Of a stretch of 64,000 nt of DNA, positions 40,305-49,389 are shown piece by piece. The notes below the pieces were generated by a model. The model was not told the origin of the DNA. It saw nothing but the letters and a program-made list of their open reading frames with translations, and did not search any database. This DNA comes from a virus: positions 1-64,000 of IMG/VR virus record IMGVR_UViG_3300017786_000008, one strand, 5' to 3'. Made by a program: the position numbers and the translations under genes. Positions within the stretch are counted from its first letter, which is position 1. Each line of letters begins with the position of its first letter.

Positions 40305-43300
40305 TTATCCTTTACAAGGTTCTTTTTCACTTATGCATTTACCAACGCTTTCACACCAATAATAACCTTTACTACATAAACCTTCTTTTTCGACAGGTGA
40401 AATTTCACTAATTTCGTCGTCGTACTTATCTTTTACATCAGTTTTTTCATCTTCTGTATCAGTTGCAGGTTTAACTGGTCCATCACCACCTGTTGGTGGT
40501 GGGGGTGGTGGTGAACATCTTGCCACACATTCTTCAAATGAAGTATACAACCCATCAGGGTCTTCAAAACACAGTCCTTCTTTACAACCATACCTTACAA
40601 TATTTGTTGGCCTATCACCAAGAACAAAAACTCCAGTATCTAAAGTACCTCCCCCTCTTGGGTTACCTCCTCTTGGGTCGCCTCCTCTTGGGTCGCCTCC
40701 TCTTGGGTCGCCTCCTTCTGTTACAACACCTGGTTTTCCACTAGGGCCTGATGGATACCCACCTTCAGAAGATACGTCTGAACCACCAAATAGTGTAGTG
40801 GTAACAGGTGTGTTAAATGTAGTTGGTCTTAAATTGTTTATTACTTGTCCCACATAAATATTATCGTTTGCACAGTCCCCAACTAAATGTGCTGTACATT
40901 TATTATTTAAAGAAAAACAATATTCTTGTGCGTTTTTTAAACAATCATCACACTCTTTAGTTTCTAAATCGTGAAATATATTAGTTATTCCATATATTGG
41001 GTCTAACTTCAATGCTTTGGAGAGTTCTTGTCCACATTGGCAGTAGTACTTACATTTAGTACTATTAGATAAGACTTCTGGTTCAGGATTGTAATGTGAA
41101 AAAGCAGAAACTATATTAACGTCTTTACCTTTGATGTTTAATTTTCTATTTAGATTTACTAATTTCCAGTCAGCTGGTGTAGTTTTATGTATAATATCAT
41201 AAGTTGTACCTACTTTTGTTCCAGAACATGGTTTATAAAAACCACAGTCTGGTGTGACTACTATATAATGTAATAATGTATTACCGTAATAATTTTTAAA
41301 GTTATTAACTATAATATAAGACTGGCTTAATTGTGGGAAATTAAAATCACATTTTGCACCGTACTCATAACTGTTATAGGTTGGTAGGTAGAATGAGAAT
41401 AACCCGTTTTCTTTCATATGGGTCATTTGTGAATTAGATTTATCACTTAACATGTAGTCTTTTATTGTATTATTTTCTATCATTCTTTGCCAGTTATTTG
41501 TAGGTTTTTCTGTACTTATATCCCAAACCAATTTACCGTCAGGAGCTGTACTATCTACAAAATTTAAACCACCAAAGGTATTATTATCGACAAAAGGTGT
41601 TCGTATGTTACCACATTCACTATCTGACAAATAAAGTGTACCATCAAGTTCTATTGTTTGTGTAGTGTCACCAACTTTAAACTCAAATGGTAGTGATTTT
41701 TTGGTTGAATCAAAGAATAATTTTTTACTACTAACACCATTAGATGCTTTTATACCACGATAATAAGGAGATTCTAAAGTGTTCCCACTAGTATCTAATC
41801 TATGACCTAAATTTATATCTATAGCTGTTGCACCACCGGATAAGTAATAGAACCCACCTTTAGAAGTTGAGTTCCAATCTGTTTCATATTTTAATTGTAT
41901 GGTTTGTCCACTAATTAAGTTTATTAATCCCGTGTCCAATGTAACTGGTATTTGTTTGTGAAATATGGTAGATGATGTCATAGAACTTAATATACAACTA
42001 TTCATACCACTAGTAGTTAAATCATTTTTATCAACATCTAATGTTAAATAATCATTTGCAAACCCATCTGTTTTTCTACTTCTTACAACTTTAAACTCAG
42101 ATAATGTTGTTCCGGTACCACCTGTCGATGAACCTTGTATTATAGAAGCTGTAAAATTAAAGTTTAATATTCCAGTATTATCTGGTGCATCACCACAAAT
42201 ATTTTTTTCTCTCCCAGATGTACAATCTCTATATTTTTCACCAGCATTAAATTTAAAGTCTGTGTCTGTTGCTACAACTTCTTTTTCACCATCACCCGCT
42301 TGGATTATGGAGGTATTTATAAGTCTTTTAATCTCATAATCGTTACCTGGGTAACTACCTGTAAATCCGGAAGGATATGCTTTTTCTAGGTACTCACACC
42401 ACTGACTATCAGTATATTTTATATTTAAATACCCCTTATATGTAAACCTATATATACCACTAGTTAATGCGGAATAAGTAAGGTAGTTGTCCACATCCGA
42501 CTCATTAAAAATTAATGTCCCATTATTTCTACCATAAGCTTCACTAAATGTATATGGTCTGTATTCTAGAGTAGTATCACCGATTAGTTTCATTTTTGTT
42601 TGTCTCTCTATATTACTAATAGGCACTATCGTATTAGCTGAAAAAGAAGCTCCACTTAAATGTAGGTCATAGGTTTTATTAGTTATATTAGGGTCACCGG
42701 TCGTAGCTGTAAATCCTGTGTATAATTCTGTTTCATCTTTTTTATCGTATGTTGTAAAACAAAAATCTGTTACAGTGTTAGCACTAATAGGTGCTATAGT
42801 ATACAGAGCTGTGAGAAGGTCATGTGCTTTAGGACTATGTTTTGCTCCAACCATTGCACCTTTTTCTGGGTGCACATGGTAGAAACCTACATATTCTTCT
42901 CCGTTTGGTAGTAAGTATTCATTACCTGATGTATATAATCCTTCTTCCGAACCTATTTTTGTGGGGCCTACAGTACATTCTTTACTAGGACAAATAGTTA
43001 TTGTGTTAATATCACCATCGACAGTATATGTAAACCTTACATCTGTAAATGTATTTAAAGAACTTCTGTTAACCCATTGTGATATTCTAGAATAAGTTCT
43101 GGGTATATTTTGTATTTGTCCTTGCGAGTTGATTGTAGGATAATTTTCTATACTTCCGATTTGTTGTGTTTTTAATTTTTCTTCAAAAGCTTTTAATTGT
43201 GTCTTGGTAGAAAATTTTAAAGAGTAACATTTGTCAGCTTCACTAAAAAGTTCATTATTTTGTAATTCACTTGCCCAATTTAATGGGTACACATATTTTC

Positions 43301-44219
43301 CATTTTTAAATACTTTTCTACTTTCTTTAACCTCATTGTTTTCTACAAATCTAGAAATATTATATGGTATTTGTATTAAATTGTTAGCTGGTAGGTTTAC
43401 ATCATTTAAGTTAACGTTTGGTGTTAATGGGTTTTTCACCGCGTAAACTCTACTACTAATTAAATCTAAAGTCTCTGGTAAACAATTTTGTGGTGTTAAT
43501 TGTTTTTTGTAGTCGTATATCACTTCTCTATCCGACAAATCTTTAGAGTGTAGTGTTAGATAAGTTGTTTCTAATTTTATTGTTTGTGGTGGTGTTGTAA
43601 TTTGTTTTACAGGTTCTATAGTTATAATATTACCTTTAATTATTTTATCATCATCTAAATTAACCTTAAAGTCCAGTGAATGTACATATTGACCGCATTT
43701 TTCTATGAAAATATCCATATCAAAAGATAGGTTATGTATTGTATTTCTTCTAAATGTAACACCTGGTATTATCATTTGTAAGGCATGTGCTTTACCACCA
43801 ATAATTTTACCAAAAGGTTCTATAGCTCCACTATTAGGACTACTACTAAAATAGTTTTTATGACTTAGAAAAGCACCAGTCATTGAGGTGTTTATTTTTT
43901 CAAACCCAAGATTGCCTTTAGAATTTGTAAAAACTTCTAAAATTATGGGTGTGGGTTTTAACCCTATAAACTTATTTATATTATTATATTTTAGTATTTT
44001 TTCGTCAAAATATAGAAATGTTCTTTGTACACCACTTTTTATTTCTACAATAACATCTACTGGGTAATTAGTATCATAAATAAAATTAAATGACGCTCTT
44101 TTACTTATTACTTCAGAAGGAGTTCTACTATTAACATTTCCGGACATAAAAAAAACAAATTTTATTTCATCTCCTAAAACTCTTAAATCTATTTTTGTTC
44201 TATATACTTTTTCTTCCAT
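40305..44219 (-). CDS. Large virion-associated protein with JAB/MPN-like motif and Cys-rich tail, 1304 aa
   Basis: A mostly beta-rich protein. Around residues 430-470 a segment GFYHVHPEKGAMVGAKHSPK followed by AHDLL resembles the metal-binding HxHP...S..D signature of JAB1/MPN peptidases, as found in phage tail-tip proteins; the spacing is not canonical. Residues about 1190-1210 form a tandem GGDPR repeat. A C-terminal tail holds a C-x5-C-x9-YTSFEEC-x3-C motif like those in the 2634-aa protein, then polyproline and a second cysteine-rich end. It may be a tail protein that processes host envelope or interacts with it. The peptidase call is provisional. Confidence 0.65.
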   Translation of the reverse strand: MEEKVYRTKIDLRVLGDEIKFVFFMSGNVNSRTPSEVISKRASFNFIYDTNYPVDVIVEIKSGVQRTFLYFDEKILKYNNINKFIGLKPTPIILEVFTNSKGNLGFEKINTSMTGAFLSHKNYFSSSPNSGAIEPFGKIIGGKAHALQMIIPGVTFRRNTIHNLSFDMDIFIEKCGQYVHSLDFKVNLDDDKIIKGNIITIEPVKQITTPPQTIKLETTYLTLHSKDLSDREVIYDYKKQLTPQNCLPETLDLISSRVYAVKNPLTPNVNLNDVNLPANNLIQIPYNISRFVENNEVKESRKVFKNGKYVYPLNWASELQNNELFSEADKCYSLKFSTKTQLKAFEEKLKTQQIGSIENYPTINSQGQIQNIPRTYSRISQWVNRSSLNTFTDVRFTYTVDGDINTITICPSKECTVGPTKIGSEEGLYTSGNEYLLPNGEEYVGFYHVHPEKGAMVGAKHSPKAHDLLTALYTIAPISANTVTDFCFTTYDKKDETELYTGFTATTGDPNITNKTYDLHLSGASFSANTIVPISNIERQTKMKLIGDTTLEYRPYTFSEAYGRNNGTLIFNESDVDNYLTYSALTSGIYRFTYKGYLNIKYTDSQWCEYLEKAYPSGFTGSYPGNDYEIKRLINTSIIQAGDGEKEVVATDTDFKFNAGEKYRDCTSGREKNICGDAPDNTGILNFNFTASIIQGSSTGGTGTTLSEFKVVRSRKTDGFANDYLTLDVDKNDLTTSGMNSCILSSMTSSTIFHKQIPVTLDTGLINLISGQTIQLKYETDWNSTSKGGFYYLSGGATAIDINLGHRLDTSGNTLESPYYRGIKASNGVSSKKLFFDSTKKSLPFEFKVGDTTQTIELDGTLYLSDSECGNIRTPFVDNNTFGGLNFVDSTAPDGKLVWDISTEKPTNNWQRMIENNTIKDYMLSDKSNSQMTHMKENGLFSFYLPTYNSYEYGAKCDFNFPQLSQSYIIVNNFKNYYGNTLLHYIVVTPDCGFYKPCSGTKVGTTYDIIHKTTPADWKLVNLNRKLNIKGKDVNIVSAFSHYNPEPEVLSNSTKCKYYCQCGQELSKALKLDPIYGITNIFHDLETKECDDCLKNAQEYCFSLNNKCTAHLVGDCANDNIYVGQVINNLRPTTFNTPVTTTLFGGSDVSSEGGYPSGPSGKPGVVTEGGDPRGGDPRGGDPRGGNPRGGGTLDTGVFVLGDRPTNIVRYGCKEGLCFEDPDGLYTSFEECVARCSPPPPPPTGGDGPVKPATDTEDEKTDVKDKYDDEISEISPVEKEGLCSKGYYWCESVGKCISEKEPCKG
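40651..40710 (-). repeat. Tandem 15-bp repeats (GGDPR units)
   Basis: Four direct 15-base units, three of them identical (cctcctcttgggtcg on the plus strand) and the first slightly diverged. They encode GGDPR units in the 1304-aa protein. Such repeats can change copy number by slippage and so vary fibre length. Confidence 0.9.
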
Positions 44220-44227
44220 ATTATTTT

Positions 44228-47200
44228 TTAATATCCTCCACCACCTCCGCCTGAAGAACCTCCAGCTCCAGCACTTGATGAATATCCACCTCCACCTGAA
44301 GAACCAGCACTAGAAGTTGTATTTATACCCGAGGCACCACCACGTGAGGGTGGTGTAGTTGTAGTTGCTTGTTGGGTTGGACTTGTGAGTCCTCCACCAC
44401 TATTTAAATTGTAGGTTTTTAACCAACCTAGTCCTTGATTACCAAATTCTTTTAAACCATACACACATAAAAGATTATTTGTACTACCTTGTTTTGTAAA
44501 GATTGGTTCGGATTCAAATTTTCTTTTGTTTGTGTTAAATTCATTAGCTAATATTTTACCTTCTTTGACCACTAACTCACTTCCCGATATTAATGACTTT
44601 TGATTTATATCATATTCAGAAGCATAAGTGGATATTGGATTAGTTGTATTACCGGTTAGTATGTTATTATAATATATAGTATTTGGTTGAGGGGCTTCGG
44701 GTGGTGCGTTGAAACTCATCATCCTTGCTTGGAATTGTGGTGCTGGAAAAGAAGTATACCCTGTAGGATTTACTGTAAAGGTAGTTGTATACCCAGAATC
44801 ATAGGATATTCCTGACATAGAAAAACATCTATAGACAAATTTATCTCTGTGAAAATCAGAATTTTCTATTTTAACACCACTAGTCCATAGTGTTGTTGCT
44901 GGCATCATTTGTTCTACTATCCTTATCCAATAGTCACCCATGGATTGAGCGTAATCAACCATTTTAGTGTAGGTGTACTTATTATTATCACCACAACTTT
45001 TATTTAGATAATCTAGGTACATTTGTTGTAGTACTGGATACCCACCAGTTTTACCGTCATTTATAGTCATTCTATTTTTAACATCAATAAAATATTTCCA
45101 GAAATTATCTCTAAATAACTTAAAATCTAATTTTTTAGCATTAATTTGTGGGTTAGTTGAGTCCCAAGTTCCACCACTTGATGGGTATGGTGGTGGTAAT
45201 GTACCCCCACTAAACATGCAATTATATAAACTAGATTGTCTCCAAACATCGTACGTCAATCCTTGTCCTATGTTTAAATGTAAATCAACATTTTTAACAT
45301 TTAAAATTAGTTTTTCGTTACTTGTTTGGTAGTATGCACTTCTCCAATATCTATCGTTAAAACTATATCTTCTAGTTTCATCTTCTGTCTTACATCTATT
45401 TTTTTGAAACATTTCGACATATCGAATTCTACTTATAAGTATTTTTCTCCAGTTTGGGTTTGTACCCGCTGCGGTTAATTCTTCAAACTTAGCAATTAAT
45501 TTTTCTTTTCTTCTTTGTAATTGTCCACATTTTTCCCTATAAACATTGTTTTTAAAGTTTTGGTGTGTGTTATTTATTTGGAAAATGCCCATATCAGGGT
45601 CTAAATCTGGTCTATATATATCTTCCCCTATTTCTACCCAAGATTTCTTGTCGTCTATAATTCTTTCTAGGGAATACCCAAAATACATATGTGGGAATCT
45701 TCTAAATCTATCTAAATATGGTGCTTTAGGGTTGTTAGAGTGTGTACCAGTAGACCAAAATCCACCCCAAGTAAAATTATTAAATTTAGTTACTACACTA
45801 GGATTACACCCACTTAATGTTGAGGCTTCTTGATTTATAATTAAATCTGATTTATGTTCCTCTGTTCTTTCGAACCAACCAGCTCCTCTTTGGAAAAAGA
45901 AATTGTTGTTTGTTGGTGGTACTTTTGGGTACCCAGAACCGTCTATTGGGTAGTCCCCAAAATTAAAGTTATTAGTGGTTGTACCGGTAACATATGTAAA
46001 AGATGAAAATGGTATACTATATTTTATTGTTTTAGTTACATATGTCCCACCCGAAACAACAGCCCAAGTATCATAAAATTTATTTAAATTTATTTTTGCG
46101 TCCGCTAAAACTATATACTCATTAAACTCAACTAACGCTTCAGGTGCACCCATTAAACCTAATAGAAATTCTATAGATTTCCTAGTACCTTTTGATTTAA
46201 ATAGGTATCCTGTGTTAAGTAGTATCCTCCTATATAATTCTATATCTAATTCTGCTGGTGTCATACTTACACTACTACCAGAATATTCTGGTGCTGTTAC
46301 CCCTAATACGTTGTCTAGGAATGTGTTGTTATTTAGTGTGTTAGGTGTTGACCACCCTAAGGTTCTTGCAAAGTTTTTAATTAATTCGTTAGGTATGTTA
46401 TTTTTACTGTCATATGTTACATTGGTCATATAAGCTATACCATCTACAAATGTTTTTATATCATCAAAACTTCTACCATATATTTGTAGTGTTTTTTCTA
46501 TTTTTTGGTCTGTGGTATCAAATTCTTTTAGTACTGGTGCCGTTAAAAATCTAGAAACTAAGTTAGTTTTTTGTACATCTAATTCATTTCCTAAGTCAGA
46601 TAACTGAGTCAGATAATTAGTGTACCCACTACTAGTTATGTCTATATTAATAGCGTCTTGTTTAGGCCAAGTTATCATAGTATTACTATAAAATGTTCCA
46701 CCCGCACTAGATTCTTTTATTAATTTAAAAGTTGCTGTATATTCAGGTACTACATCTCTGTTCATTAAAAACCTTTCAACATAATCGAAGTTTTTGAATA
46801 CTTCGTCACTTTCTAAACTATTAGGTTTAATAAAGAATGTATCCGTAGTACTACTATTATTTATAAATGGATTACCCTCAACAGTAAAAGTTAGAAAACC
46901 TGTAGTTACAGTTTGTGGTTTAAAATCTATTATTTTATATTCTAAAGCATTTATTTCCCCACCCAGGGTTAAAACATAATTTTTATATTCTGTAGTTAAG
47001 TTTCTTAATTTAGATACTGTCCCATCTGCAACTTTAATTAATGTGTCAGCTCCATAACCAAACATTTCTAAATTATTTAAAATTTGTTCCTTACTAATAG
47101 GTGTATTAAGTAACTCACCATTTGAGGTAAATTCTATAACAAATGGATTTGATATGTGGTCTACACTTACATTAAAAGTAGTTTGGTCTGTGCCACTATT

Positions 47201-47632
47201 GTAGTTTATATTATAAGCTGTGGTATTACCACTTTGGTTAAGTGAATTTACCCCATCAATGAATAGAGCTGCGGGAAAAAAATTAATGATGCTTTGGGTG
47301 GCAACACTTAATCTCTTTTTTAATGAACCATATAAAACTAATTCGGCTATATTATTTGTATCGGTATTAATGTATACTTGGTAATTATTTTTTACAAATG
47401 CCTGTGCTGTTTTTAAGTCGTTAAAATCTAGAGACTCTAGGGTAATTGGATTAGAAAATCCTTCTAGTTTTTGAGGTGTGGATACACTTCGAGTGTATTC
47501 TTGACCAATGGAAAAATTACCCATGGTCATTTGTGAAGACCCGTCTGTTATTTGATTACCTACTAGATTATCACTAAAGGTATCTCCTCCGTGTCCTGGT
47601 GCTGGTGGATATCTAAATCTATTACTAGCCAT
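44228..47632 (-). CDS. Large virion structural protein, 1134 aa
   Basis: It begins MASNRFRYPPAPGHGGDTFS and contains a globular alpha/beta region with helices (FDTTDQKIEKTLQIYGRSF), a central part (FLLGLMGAPEALVEFNEYIV) with extended aromatic stretches, and a C-terminal glycine/serine-rich tail (GGGGYSSSAGAGG and GGGGGGY). Helical segments rich in aromatic residues resemble the large base or connector proteins of tail appendages. No catalytic motif is seen. The G/S-rich end may be a flexible attachment linker, and the 1186-aa fibre has a shorter version. Confidence 0.7.
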   Translation of the reverse strand: MASNRFRYPPAPGHGGDTFSDNLVGNQITDGSSQMTMGNFSIGQEYTRSVSTPQKLEGFSNPITLESLDFNDLKTAQAFVKNNYQVYINTDTNNIAELVLYGSLKKRLSVATQSIINFFPAALFIDGVNSLNQSGNTTAYNINYNSGTDQTTFNVSVDHISNPFVIEFTSNGELLNTPISKEQILNNLEMFGYGADTLIKVADGTVSKLRNLTTEYKNYVLTLGGEINALEYKIIDFKPQTVTTGFLTFTVEGNPFINNSSTTDTFFIKPNSLESDEVFKNFDYVERFLMNRDVVPEYTATFKLIKESSAGGTFYSNTMITWPKQDAINIDITSSGYTNYLTQLSDLGNELDVQKTNLVSRFLTAPVLKEFDTTDQKIEKTLQIYGRSFDDIKTFVDGIAYMTNVTYDSKNNIPNELIKNFARTLGWSTPNTLNNNTFLDNVLGVTAPEYSGSSVSMTPAELDIELYRRILLNTGYLFKSKGTRKSIEFLLGLMGAPEALVEFNEYIVLADAKINLNKFYDTWAVVSGGTYVTKTIKYSIPFSSFTYVTGTTTNNFNFGDYPIDGSGYPKVPPTNNNFFFQRGAGWFERTEEHKSDLIINQEASTLSGCNPSVVTKFNNFTWGGFWSTGTHSNNPKAPYLDRFRRFPHMYFGYSLERIIDDKKSWVEIGEDIYRPDLDPDMGIFQINNTHQNFKNNVYREKCGQLQRRKEKLIAKFEELTAAGTNPNWRKILISRIRYVEMFQKNRCKTEDETRRYSFNDRYWRSAYYQTSNEKLILNVKNVDLHLNIGQGLTYDVWRQSSLYNCMFSGGTLPPPYPSSGGTWDSTNPQINAKKLDFKLFRDNFWKYFIDVKNRMTINDGKTGGYPVLQQMYLDYLNKSCGDNNKYTYTKMVDYAQSMGDYWIRIVEQMMPATTLWTSGVKIENSDFHRDKFVYRCFSMSGISYDSGYTTTFTVNPTGYTSFPAPQFQARMMSFNAPPEAPQPNTIYYNNILTGNTTNPISTYASEYDINQKSLISGSELVVKEGKILANEFNTNKRKFESEPIFTKQGSTNNLLCVYGLKEFGNQGLGWLKTYNLNSGGGLTSPTQQATTTTPPSRGGASGINTTSSAGSSGGGGYSSSAGAGGSSGGGGGGY

Positions 47633-47638
47633 AACTCG

Positions 47639-48547
47639 TTAAACGTTTATTGTACTAAATGTCTTACTAAAATCTATATTGTTACCTCTATTTGCTCTAA
47701 TTTCGTATAATTGGTCATTAAATTGGTCTCTAACCTCATATAAATCGTATTGTTGATAGATATTTTGGTTAAAGTCATAAAGAGTGTAGATTCCGTCGTC
47801 TATTGATTTAGATTGGTTACCGTATAATGCAATAGCTAAAGTGTCGAAATCATGGTCTACCATTTCTACATCTAAAACAATCGGGTTAAAAAATGTATTT
47901 GTAATTATAACGTTTTGTCCCGGTTGCCCTATAAATGGAATCGCGTTAGGATTATTTGATGGGGCACTTGTTGGTGTTAGTGTACAAAATATTAAATTTG
48001 TTTCAGTGTTTGTGTAGACGTATCTTGGTGCTACCTGATTTGGGTTTGTTAGGTTTGCTGCTACTGGTTCACAATAAAAATTAGATGTTACTATTCTAAA
48101 AAAGTTATGTATTTTTTCTCCATTTGCTTGTAAGTATTCTATTCTATAACCCACTAAAGAATGGGGTTTAAATCTACTTCTATATGCTGCTGGTACATTA
48201 TTTAAATCAAAGACAAGCCCTTTTACGTTTGGTAGAGAAGCTAAGATACCACAATCTATTATAGTAGTTCTTATCTCTACTGGTCTAATATAAATTGTAT
48301 AAATTCCTTTAGATGCGAATACGTTGGACGGTAATTGTAAATCGTATAGTCCACCTAGAATTTCAACACCGTTTGCCCCACCAGTATTATTTTGGTGGTA
48401 ATGTGGTGTTAATAAGGTATTTGCTGGTAATTGTGAAACTACAAAATTAGAGGTTGCGTCCCTACTTGGTGTGTAGTGTACAATAATTTGTACGTCGTCT
48501 GGAAGTACGTCAGCTGGTCTTTTTATTCCGTATGCTCCTAATGCCAT
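47639..48547 (-). CDS. Putative virion protein, 302 aa
   Basis: A beta-rich protein with VQIIVHYTPSRDATSNFVVS, then a PHYHQNNTGG turn, LGGLYDLQLPSNVF, and a C-terminal FDTLAIALYGNQSKSIDDGI segment. It lies between large structural genes, with its stop codon inside a TAAACGTTTA palindrome. The family is unknown; it is likely a baseplate or tail subunit given context. Confidence 0.68.
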   Translation of the reverse strand: MALGAYGIKRPADVLPDDVQIIVHYTPSRDATSNFVVSQLPANTLLTPHYHQNNTGGANGVEILGGLYDLQLPSNVFASKGIYTIYIRPVEIRTTIIDCGILASLPNVKGLVFDLNNVPAAYRSRFKPHSLVGYRIEYLQANGEKIHNFFRIVTSNFYCEPVAANLTNPNQVAPRYVYTNTETNLIFCTLTPTSAPSNNPNAIPFIGQPGQNVIITNTFFNPIVLDVEMVDHDFDTLAIALYGNQSKSIDDGIYTLYDFNQNIYQQYDLYEVRDQFNDQLYEIRANRGNNIDFSKTFSTINV

Positions 48548-48549
48548 TT

Positions 48550-48771
48550 TTAAGGTTGTTTATTAATTTTATAAAACCCATATCCATGTAACTCTAACTC
48601 ACCTAAATTTGGTGTTTGTCCTAGTCTTTGGGGTTTTTCAAAGACGGTTATTTTACCTCTTTCAATAAATATGTTAGACCTGGTTTCTGGTCTTTCACAA
48701 ACATTCATTAAAACCTCTTCTTTTGTTAAAGGTGGTATACAACCATTTCTAAAAATTTTTTTAAATCCCAT
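48550..48771 (-). CDS. Hypothetical protein, 73 aa
   Basis: A small basic protein (MGFKKIFRNGCIPPLTKEEV ...) with two cysteines (C11, C25) and a C-terminal LGELELHGYGFYKINKQP. It is squeezed between virion genes and leads the next block after a TATTTAT box. It is likely a minor virion or assembly protein; no family is recognised. Confidence 0.62.
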   Translation of the reverse strand: MGFKKIFRNGCIPPLTKEEVLMNVCERPETRSNIFIERGKITVFEKPQRLGQTPNLGELELHGYGFYKINKQP

Positions 48772-48784
48772 CTATTATTTTATT

Positions 48785-48791
48785 ATAAATA
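48785..48791 (-). promoter_or_regulatory. Candidate promoter box TATTTAT
   Basis: GATATTTATAATAAAATAATAG in gene direction precedes the ATG at 48771, with no obvious Shine-Dalgarno. Confidence 0.42.
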
Positions 48792-48804
48792 TCCCAGTAA
48801 TAAT

Positions 48805-49383
48805 TTATACTGACACATTTTGTTTATAATATTTTTCTTTATATTCTTTTATTGAAATTGGTTTACCGTATTTAAAACCAAACTTATTTCTTGCTATATG
48901 TTTTTTTAGGGGAAACTCTCTGTGTATTTCCCATAAATCTTTAGTTAACTCTACCTTACCTTTATTACTATATTTGATTGCTTTTACTATGTGAGTGTCT
49001 GCGTTATTTAGTGATTGTCCTGGTTTTAACCCCCATATATCTTTTTTTCTTTGGAAACTTAGGTCCATCCAAAAATCACAATCTATTAAAGCAACCTCAA
49101 CAGATTCCAGTAAGACTCTTTTAATTAAATCGTAGTCCAATTCTTTACCTTCTTCTTGTGTTACAACCATGTCTACATCCCATGTAGGCCAAAAAGGTCT
49201 TATTTTCATTATGTGACTTGTAAAAGAACCTGTAATATAAAATTCAAAATTATTATACCATTTTTTTTTAGATATTATATCAACCCATTTATCCAACCTT
49301 TCTACTGTAGGCATATAAATTTTTTTATCTACTTTGATGTACCCTATTTCATATTTTTTATGTTTCCCATATTCCATAATCAT
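48805..49383 (-). CDS. Nucleotidyltransferase-like protein, 192 aa
   Basis: A polymerase-beta-type nucleotidyltransferase outline: FYITGSFTSHI (48-58) with the GS loop, then WDVDMVVTQ (68-76) with two aspartates, and FWMDLSF later as a third acid. Such enzymes transfer nucleoside monophosphates to proteins, RNA or antibiotics. The rest is helical and basic. It sits immediately downstream of the giant Cys-rich virion gene, so it may modify a virion or host protein. The first ATG (49383) and the one two codons later are both possible. Confidence 0.65.
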   Translation of the reverse strand: MIMEYGKHKKYEIGYIKVDKKIYMPTVERLDKWVDIISKKKWYNNFEFYITGSFTSHIMKIRPFWPTWDVDMVVTQEEGKELDYDLIKRVLLESVEVALIDCDFWMDLSFQRKKDIWGLKPGQSLNNADTHIVKAIKYSNKGKVELTKDLWEIHREFPLKKHIARNKFGFKYGKPISIKEYKEKYYKQNVSV

Positions 49384-49389
49384 TTTAAA

